Assembly: GCA_002435705.1 (NCBI GenBank)
Contig: DIVA01000104.1
Coordinates: 3,104 to 23,686, forward strand
Direction: 5' to 3'
Origin: Bacteriovoracaceae bacterium UBA6144
Lineage (GTDB): Bacteria > Bdellovibrionota > Bacteriovoracia > Bacteriovoracales > Bacteriovoracaceae
Length of the DNA: 20,583 nt
Part shown: piece after piece, positions 15,692 through 20,583 of the stretch
How positions within the stretch are numbered: the first letter of the stretch is position 1
Layout of the letters: every line of letters starts with the position of its first letter
Program-made: the position numbers and the translations under genes
Notes under the pieces: model-generated
The model's input: the letters and a program-made list of their open reading frames with translations, nothing else
Databases searched by the model: none
Told to the model about the DNA's origin: nothing

Positions 15692-15790
15692 TAAGGCACT
15701 TTTTCCGCCACCTTTCACATGGCGGAAGTACAAAACGACCATGAAGCGATTGATTACGTGGAAACACAAGACAACAATCAGTTTCTTTAA
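15692..15790 (+). pseudogene. Relic of the fic gene: operator fused to an internal fragment
   Basis: CACTTTTTCCGCCA followed by TGGCGGAA (inverted repeat, 9-bp spacer, 15703-15727) matches the sequence upstream of the intact fic at 17977-18009. It then continues not into the fic start but into an internal fic segment. ATG 15719 to TAA 15790 encodes 23 residues beginning MAEVQNDHEAIDYVET, against VAEVKNYYEAIDYVET in the intact protein (nucleotides about 18336-18383; GAAGCGATTGATTACGT is identical). The join falls in the shared TGGCGGA. It is the only recognisable content of the 315-bp gap 15597-15911, apart from a TTAAGGCA direct repeat (15682-15698). Confidence 0.7.
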
Positions 15791-15911
15791 GTGACTAAGC
15801 CTCAGACGATGAACCACTAGGTGTAAAATGATTTGACACAGAAACTTAGTTTCAATCGCCCAGGCTTGGCACAGATATTGAAGAAGATTCTATTATAAAG
15901 AGGAACTCCAC

Positions 15912-17066
15912 ATGCGTCTCAAGCACATACTACTTCTGGCTTCATTGGCATACACAGGGGCGCTTTTAGGGCAGGTAAAACGAGACGATAAGTTTCCAGA
16001 GAAGCTGCAGAGTCATTTCATCTTTGATCACGGAATAGAGTCAGAGAATGCTGTTGAGATCAAGGGCTTTAAAGCTTTTGAAAGGATTGACGAAAACAAT
16101 CAGCGCCGGACAGGGCTTGATTACTCAAAAGGGATACAGACCCTAGGGGCGATCGCACCCGAAGTACACGCCATTGAAAAGCAGGCAGGACGAGCCGTTC
16201 TGAAGGCCAATTTCACTGAAAAAGTGAACAAAGAAGAGATTCAGCCGGACGGCTCCATGAGAAAAGTCACTCTAGAGCACATGGGCAATGGTTCGGCCAT
16301 CGTGGTGGGGAAGAACTATGTTCTCACTAATTTTCATGTCCTTGATGTGCTTAAAAAAGACAAGCAGCCTTCAGAGTGTCCGGGCGGTTGGCTGAGTTCC
16401 GGAGAAGATCCTGAACTAAAGGTTCAATGTAAAGCGGTCATAGCTTGTGGGGAGCCTGTTCAGAAGATCACAAGGCCAAACCCAGCAGATCCGAATAAAA
16501 CGGAAACTTTCTTCATCGATAATCACGATGACTGGTGTTTGATCGAAGTGACTCCGACCCCTTCCGGCAGAGAAATCGGTGATGAGGTCACCCCTCTTAA
16601 GCTTTCCCGGAATATCCTTTCTCGAAAACAAGTGCAGAAGGTGGCGACGATTGGAAACCCCGGTGGGAAGGGAATCCAGGCCTCCTGGGGCACACATAGA
16701 GCTGGTGTCAGTGGTCCTTCGAAAGTTATTCAATCAACAGCTTTTGCTCTATCTGGAAACTCTGGCGGGGCAATGATTGATACTCGTGGACGCCTGGTAG
16801 GCTTAGTGTACTCAAGCGATTACTACGACGTCGCCACTGCCGCCGCTCTGAGTACAGACCATTTACTGAACAACATGTCTGGAAAAATTCCTGAATCAAT
16901 CATGAATGAAATCCAAGAGGACAGCGATCTCATATACGCGCAGTCTTCAACTTGTGATTCTCAGTTTGATCAAGAGGCGGAGCTGAAAGAACCTAGGCGC
17001 TTAAGTAGATGGTTTAAAAAAGCGAAAGGGTATATCCAAAATAAAATCAAAAAAAGTGAAAGTTAA
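15912..17066 (+). CDS. Exported trypsin-like serine protease (S1 family)
   Basis: 384 residues. AAGAGGA (15898-15904) precedes the ATG by seven bases. The N-terminus MRLKHILLLASLAYTGALLG is a signal peptide. The chymotrypsin-fold triad is His142 in VLTNFHVLDV, Asp206 or 207 in NHDDWCLIEV and Ser284 in LSGNSGGAMID. GNGSAIVVGKNYVLTNFHV is the typical entry to the catalytic His. About 120 residues of charged pro-sequence or extra domain precede the protease domain, and a basic tail (RWFKKAKGYIQNKIKKSES) follows. Several Cys between the His and Asp motifs (SECPGG, QCKAVIACGE) could pair outside the cytoplasm. Secreted or periplasmic proteolysis is likely; the substrate is unknown. No terminator is visible just after the stop. 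Confidence 0.85.
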   Translation: MRLKHILLLASLAYTGALLGQVKRDDKFPEKLQSHFIFDHGIESENAVEIKGFKAFERIDENNQRRTGLDYSKGIQTLGAIAPEVHAIEKQAGRAVLKANFTEKVNKEEIQPDGSMRKVTLEHMGNGSAIVVGKNYVLTNFHVLDVLKKDKQPSECPGGWLSSGEDPELKVQCKAVIACGEPVQKITRPNPADPNKTETFFIDNHDDWCLIEVTPTPSGREIGDEVTPLKLSRNILSRKQVQKVATIGNPGGKGIQASWGTHRAGVSGPSKVIQSTAFALSGNSGGAMIDTRGRLVGLVYSSDYYDVATAAALSTDHLLNNMSGKIPESIMNEIQEDSDLIYAQSSTCDSQFDQEAELKEPRRLSRWFKKAKGYIQNKIKKSES

Positions 17067-17319
17067 CAGCATCCAGTTAAGATTTGAGAGAATAGTCTGA
17101 TACCCTAAGGTGATTCAATATTATAAATCCGTTTCTCGGTTTCGAGGAGTTCTCTCTTGAGCATGTTTCATAGGGCACCCATGGGTTGGATTTTTATCTT
17201 TAACTCTTCCAGTAATATATTAGTTGGTCCCCTGGTGCTGGCCAATTAGTGACCGAAGTCTGTGTGTTATTTGTCTAAAGCCATTTAAAAAGTTATTTTT
17301 TGAGATTCAGGTGGTGCAC

Positions 17320-17772
17320 TCAACGTTCACGCTTCTTAATATAATTACCCTTCATATTAATTAAGAACAGGAATGCCAGCACGACACCAATCATGAATAC
17401 GAACATTTCTTCTTCTGGATTACCAATCAGCATTTTTAACCTCGGGTTATTAAGATACCCTGTATGAATGATCGTAATTTCTTGCTGTTTTTTTACAAAA
17501 GTGTAACCAAGCCAAGACACCTCAATCATGAAAAGGTCTTGAGGTTTTTCTAATAATGAAACTTGAAGATGATAGGCACTCTGACTGCACTTGGAGCGCC
17601 TTGTGTTCGCGCAAGGGACGTCTCTTAAATAATAAATTTTATCTCTAACGATAACCTTTGATTCTTCTCCGTTCAAACGAGTGTTCAAAACTTGTCTGTA
17701 GTCCGAAATAAAAAAGATTGCAGGCACAAAGATTATAAAGAGTATTAAGTAAAATGTTTTTGAAGGATTCAT
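17320..17772 (-). CDS. Small membrane protein with two TM segments, unknown function
   Basis: 150 residues. An N-terminal hydrophobic segment (FYLILFIIFVPAIFFI) and a C-terminal one (FVFMIGVVLAFLFLINM) flank a roughly 90-residue soluble part. That part has two Cys (VPCANTRRSKCSQ) and beta-rich sequence (VIVRDKIYYLRD, FMIEVSWLGYTFV). This topology would place the middle outside the cytoplasm, where the Cys could pair. No family is recognised. The gene is AT-richer than the biosynthetic genes. It is convergent with the protease, with a 253-bp gap (17067-17319) in which I see no gene, and divergent from fic. Confidence 0.55.
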   Translation of the reverse strand: MNPSKTFYLILFIIFVPAIFFISDYRQVLNTRLNGEESKVIVRDKIYYLRDVPCANTRRSKCSQSAYHLQVSLLEKPQDLFMIEVSWLGYTFVKKQQEITIIHTGYLNNPRLKMLIGNPEEEMFVFMIGVVLAFLFLINMKGNYIKKRER

Positions 17773-17811
17773 TCGTATCTCTTATCACACTACTACTACC
17801 TCGATAAAAAT

Positions 17812-17840
17812 AAAAAGCCCCGCTTCATGCGGGGCTTTTT
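17812..17840. terminator. Bidirectional intrinsic terminator
   Basis: AAAAAGCCCCGC, loop TTCAT, GCGGGGCTTTTT: a perfect 12-bp stem with T-tracts usable on both strands (TTTTTATT on plus, TTTTTATTTTTA on minus). It sits between two genes that face away from each other, so no adjacent gene obviously ends here. It could stop plus-strand read-through from the protease, or minus-strand transcripts from the fic control region. Confidence 0.85.
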
Positions 17841-17847
17841 ATTAAAC

Positions 17848-17866
17848 GCAACTCCAGAGGAGTTGC
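17848..17866. repeat. Perfect hairpin, 8-bp stem
   Basis: GCAACTCC-AGA-GGAGTTGC, directly after the terminator and followed by AATTAAAT. There is no long T-tract, so it is not a standard terminator. It is part of a run of dyads upstream of fic. Confidence 0.6.
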
Positions 17867-17929
17867 AATTAAATATTTGGAGGTTGCCCAGCAATGTGAA
17901 TCCGTAACTTTACAGTTTTGATAACGTTT

Positions 17930-17950
17930 GAGGTCGCAATATGCGACCTC
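17930..17950. repeat. Perfect hairpin, 9-bp stem
   Basis: GAGGTCGCA-ATA-TGCGACCTC, followed closely by the perfect 12-bp palindrome AGAAATATTTCT (17953-17964). It lies 30 bp upstream of the TTCCGCCA element and may be an operator or an RNA structure in a leader. Confidence 0.6.
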
Positions 17951-17979
17951 AAAGAAATATTTCTAAATACTTAGATCAC

Positions 17980-18063
17980 TTTTTCCGCCAACAAACAATG
18001 TGGCGGAAATTTGGCGGAAAAACATTGCCCACCAGCTTGCCCTTGGCGGAAATATGGCGGATA
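17980..18063. promoter_or_regulatory. Repeated TGGCGGAAA elements around the fic start (putative operator)
   Basis: One inverted copy (TTTTTCCGCCA, 17980-17990) and four direct copies of TGGCGGA(A/T)A, starting at 18001, 18012, 18044 and 18055, occupy 84 bp. Direct copies come in two pairs, each with an 11-bp step. The inverted arm and first direct copy form a dyad that also exists, with nearly the same spacing, in the relic at 15703-15727. A natural candidate binder is the Fic protein's own winged helix; this is inference. Confidence 0.55.
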
Positions 18064-19112
18064 ATAGAGAAATGTCTAACTACCCGTACCTCAAAAAATA
18101 CCAGATCCCTCATAAGATCGAACTCACCGACAAGCTCCTAGAGCTTCTGATGAAAATCGCAGAGCAAAGACCCTTCTTGGAAAAATCGATTGGAACCCCC
18201 CTAGAACTCAAGCTACTCCGGAAAGCAAAGATTCGGGCCATCACGTATTCAAATCAAATCGAAGGAAATGCCCTCGAAGAAGATCAGGTCACGGCGATCA
18301 TTGCGGGCAAAAAAGTTAAAGGCTCAATCGATGACGTGGCGGAGGTAAAGAACTACTACGAAGCGATTGATTACGTTGAGACACTCGCTCAAGATACAAG
18401 AATACTTAATCTAAGAGACATCTGTGACATTCAAAAGCTAGTTGTGAAGGGGCAGCTTGCTCCAGATCTTTGCGGCACACTAAGGACAGGACCGGCAAGC
18501 ATCATCAACTCCATCACTCGTGAGGTCATTGAAGAATGCCCCCCACACTATGATCTTCCCTTTCTGATGGAGGAACTCTTGATGTGGATTAAGGAGAATC
18601 AAGCTCGTAATCCTTTTGTAGTGGCCTTTGCCACTCACTTCATCGCCGTGGCGATTCACCCCTTCGCAGATGGAAACGGCCGGACTGTGAGACTATTGCA
18701 ACACTATCTTCTGTTAAAAAGTGGCGAAGCCATTGCTCAGCTTGTCCCCAGTGAAACAAGCATCATGGCCCAGCGTGAGCGCTATTACCTCTCGATCCGT
18801 CAGTCCCGTGAACTCGAACGCCTTAATCCATTCATCGAGTTCATGGCCGAATGCTTTTCAAACTCCGCCAACACAGTGAGCCAAGAAGCACAGACGCTTC
18901 TAAAAGAGGTGGCCGGAAAGACACCGGGCCATCGACAAGATAAAATCATCCGATTCATCAAATCAAAAAAAGAAGTCAGCTCCGCTCAGATCTATGAGTT
19001 CTTCAAAGATGTTCCCAAACGGACAATCGAGCGCGACCTCTCGGGTTTGCTTAAAGAAAATAAAATTCAAGTAAAGGGGCTCACCAGAGCGCGGCGGTAT
19101 AGTCTTAAATAG
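18054..19112 (+). CDS. Fic-family AMP-transferase, class II, with C-terminal winged helix
   Basis: 352 residues from ATG 18054; the frame is open from a GTG at 18000, and ATG 18072 is also possible. None has a strong ribosome binding site because the TGGCGGAAA repeats occupy this region. The inhibitory helix motif is N-terminal (YSNQIEGN, Ser66...Glu70), which makes it class II, and the catalytic motif HPFADGNGRTVR is complete (His202-Arg213). The last 65 residues (from GHRQDKIIRFIKSKKEVSSA through VPKRTIERDLSGLLKENKI) form a winged helix-turn-helix. Such proteins attach AMP to a target hydroxyl, with the helix Glu restraining activity; the target is unknown. The DNA-binding tail and the repeat-rich promoter suggest autoregulation. 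The stop lies 14 bp before the probable IS end. Confidence 0.85.
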   Translation: MADNREMSNYPYLKKYQIPHKIELTDKLLELLMKIAEQRPFLEKSIGTPLELKLLRKAKIRAITYSNQIEGNALEEDQVTAIIAGKKVKGSIDDVAEVKNYYEAIDYVETLAQDTRILNLRDICDIQKLVVKGQLAPDLCGTLRTGPASIINSITREVIEECPPHYDLPFLMEELLMWIKENQARNPFVVAFATHFIAVAIHPFADGNGRTVRLLQHYLLLKSGEAIAQLVPSETSIMAQRERYYLSIRQSRELERLNPFIEFMAECFSNSANTVSQEAQTLLKEVAGKTPGHRQDKIIRFIKSKKEVSSAQIYEFFKDVPKRTIERDLSGLLKENKIQVKGLTRARRYSLK

Positions 19113-19125
19113 TTTCTTTGAGACC

Positions 19126-20580
19126 TAGTGCCGTCAAGTACTAGAAGCAAGGGATAAGAAAAACCTCCCAAGTGTCAAAAGACTTTTGCAGATCACTGAA
19201 AGAACCCCTGAGATCGTTCAAAAGATTGCTTAAGAAACCTGAATGCATTTCTTGCATTCAAGATAATTGAGCTTTCTATTATTTATGTTTAACTTTCTTT
19301 GCTCAACAACATCTTCTCTGAATTTTGTTTTATTAAAAGTACCAAAATATACTTCAAAGGGAGTAGCGCCAAATAAGCTTGAGTGTGGGACCGTATGATT
19401 GTGTTGATCGACATACCATCCAACTTTTGACTTGAGACTTTGTAAGCTTCGTACTTTTCGAAAATCAACTGAGCATTTCAATTGCCGAAAGACCGCCTCA
19501 ACAATTGAATTCGAATAACGTACATCTATATTTGATATCAAGTGTGTGACTCCACTTCCTAAAAGAAATCTTGAAACCTCAGAGGCCCTATTTTCCATAC
19601 CTCTATCACTAAGTAGAAATTTTGGTTTTTGATATTGGGCTTCTTTTAAAGTCTTAAGTGTGATTTCCAAATTCTTACGATCACTTATTTTCCACCCCAC
19701 GATGAGCCTACTAAAGTTATCCACTGCCATTTGAATGTAAAACCTTTCACCAGTTTTAATTCGAACAATAGTAATATCAATGTGCCAAATTTGATTGGCT
19801 CTCCGAGCTCGTATTCCTTCTGCGTATTTCTTTTTCTTTTTGTGAATTCGTTCTCTTCGAACACCATTGAGCTTTAAATATTTCAACCATGTGTCATATC
19901 CACGATGAACAAGCCCTTGTCTTTGCGCATAATACATCAGACTTTTAATACTCATGTGCGCTAATTTTTTATCTCTTGCAAGCTCTAGCATTTGTCTTTG
20001 CTCGGATAAAGACAACTGATGCGGAAGAGTGGGCTGACAATTTTTCCTTTGCAACCGACAGCCTAAAACTTCACTCTCCCATCGATAGAACTTTGAAGGA
20101 GACATACCCAGTGTTTTGATCAAAGCACTCTTTGACATAGAACCTTTCAAGCTTGAAACGAGCTCTACTACAAATTTTTTATTCTCCAATCCCTTTAAGC
20201 TACTAAAATCGTAACTGCCAATGATCCTACTTAGTAGTGATCTGTAAATTTCGATCTCTAGCTTCAAAGAATGCAGTGCCCATTTCTCAGCAGACTCAAC
20301 TTCGCCTACTTCTTGAAGTGATATTGCATCAATCTCCTTACTTCTTGATATCCAATATTGAGCGGTGGTTCGTGGTATTTTTAATTCTGGAAATAAGTTT
20401 AAGTTCTTTGTTTCTGCAATTTTCCTTTTTACGGAGATATCAAACTTTCTATAAGCCATAGAGCTCCCTTAGGCAGACAGGCTGCCGAATTTTCGTTAAG
20501 TGTTGTCGATTTGATTGAAGTTTGAGTTGGGACAGTAAGAAATTAACTAAGAAATTGGGAAAAAGAGGTTTCCGGCACTA
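19126..20580 (-). mobile_element. Insertion sequence with rve-type transposase, possible 8-bp terminal repeats
   Basis: The transposase gene lies between TAGTGCCG (19126-19133) and its inverse CGGCACTA (20573-20580), giving an element of about 1.45 kb with roughly 100-120 bp of non-coding sequence at each end. The match is only eight bases, and the window stops three bases beyond, so target-site duplication cannot be tested. The transposase itself is secure; the ends are tentative. Confidence 0.45.
19230..20459 (-). CDS. DDE transposase with integrase core (IS3/IS481-like)
   Basis: 409 residues in one uninterrupted frame, with AAGGGAG six bases before the ATG. The N-terminal about 60 residues hold a helix-turn-helix (ELKIPRTTAQYWISRSKEID), and a second HTH-like stretch lies at MSKSALIKTLGMSPSKFYRW. 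The C-terminal rve core has the acidic triad: Asp in IWHIDIT, Asp in FLLSDRGMEN and Glu in NSIVEAVFRQLK. The ending VDQHNHTVPHSSLFGATPFEVYFG is characteristic of IS3-type integrase-core transposases. Unlike most IS3 elements there is no visible separate orfA or frameshift signal; the HTH and catalytic parts are one ORF. The gene is AT-rich compared with the biosynthetic locus. It appears intact and may still be mobile. Confidence 0.85.
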   Translation of the reverse strand: MAYRKFDISVKRKIAETKNLNLFPELKIPRTTAQYWISRSKEIDAISLQEVGEVESAEKWALHSLKLEIEIYRSLLSRIIGSYDFSSLKGLENKKFVVELVSSLKGSMSKSALIKTLGMSPSKFYRWESEVLGCRLQRKNCQPTLPHQLSLSEQRQMLELARDKKLAHMSIKSLMYYAQRQGLVHRGYDTWLKYLKLNGVRRERIHKKKKKYAEGIRARRANQIWHIDITIVRIKTGERFYIQMAVDNFSRLIVGWKISDRKNLEITLKTLKEAQYQKPKFLLSDRGMENRASEVSRFLLGSGVTHLISNIDVRYSNSIVEAVFRQLKCSVDFRKVRSLQSLKSKVGWYVDQHNHTVPHSSLFGATPFEVYFGTFNKTKFREDVVEQRKLNINNRKLNYLECKKCIQVS

Positions 20581-20583
20581 TCA

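Noticed and set aside
15682..15698. TTAAGGCA direct repeat as a CRISPR or attachment site
   Set aside because: Only two copies, one base apart, with no spacers and no integrase nearby.
15833..15896. TTGACA at 15833 as the protease promoter -35
   Set aside because: No acceptable -10 is found at 16-18 bp; the TATTAT near 15891 is too far for it and too close to the start codon, so I do not call a promoter.
19119..19233. Plus frame ending with RLLQITERTPEIVQKIA before TAA 19231
   Set aside because: It reads like a protein C-terminus but lies between the possible IS end and the transposase stop, with no start; too short to call.

Overview
The window looks like chromosomal DNA of a Gram-negative bacterium of moderate GC content. 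It carries several exported proteins with Sec signal peptides (one probably a lipoprotein), membrane fatty-acid desaturase chemistry, and a mosaic of short accessory genes. The overall style is reminiscent of Bdellovibrionota or other former 'deltaproteobacteria', but no rRNA or housekeeping marker is present, so this is only an impression.

Left arm (1-5032). The window opens with the N-terminal part of a small exported protein (minus) and a divergent small secreted protein (plus). A gene-poor stretch with possible debris of a decayed ORF follows, then an iodothyronine-deiodinase-like thioredoxin-fold protein. Next is a lactonase-type module: two paralogous exported metallo-beta-lactamase (MBL) hydrolases flanking a TetR regulator. 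The same 14-bp palindrome, ATAAC-N4-GTTAT, lies upstream of the first hydrolase and in the TetR/second-hydrolase intergenic gap, so TetR probably controls both.

Centre (5033-15596). This is a compact biosynthetic locus and the most interesting part of the window. A minus-strand operon, transcribed from about 10173 down to 5033, encodes a single-module NRPS (condensation-like, adenylation, carrier), an FkbH-type HAD/GNAT protein, a stand-alone ACP and a GNAT acetyltransferase, all with overlapping genes. The adenylation pocket reads D-L-T-K-I-G-E-V-G-K by motif alignment, the code known for asparagine. Beside it lie a PAP2-family membrane phosphatase, a beta-ketoacyl-ACP synthase III/OleA-like thiolase with an intact Cys-His-Asn triad, and a plus-strand operon of an OleD-like NAD-dependent reductase, a PaaK/F390-synthetase-type adenylate-forming enzyme and a membrane fatty-acid desaturase. 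A small membrane protein converges on the desaturase. Together these suggest a lipid-linked amino-acid or lactone-type metabolite: fatty acyl condensation, reduction and desaturation on one side, Asn and possibly glyceryl units on carrier proteins on the other. The product is unknown. The nearby exported lactonase-like enzymes may be related to it, but that is inference.

Right arm (15597-20583). A trypsin-like exported serine protease is followed by a small two-TM protein. Then comes an intergenic region rich in perfect hairpins, including an orphan bidirectional terminator, and a class II Fic protein with a C-terminal winged helix. The Fic start is embedded in repeated TGGCGGAAA motifs. A second copy of the Fic promoter/operator, fused to an internal piece of fic, lies at about 15692-15790; it looks like a deletion relic joined at the TGGCGGA motif. 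The window ends in a DDE (rve) insertion sequence with possible 8-bp terminal inverted repeats.
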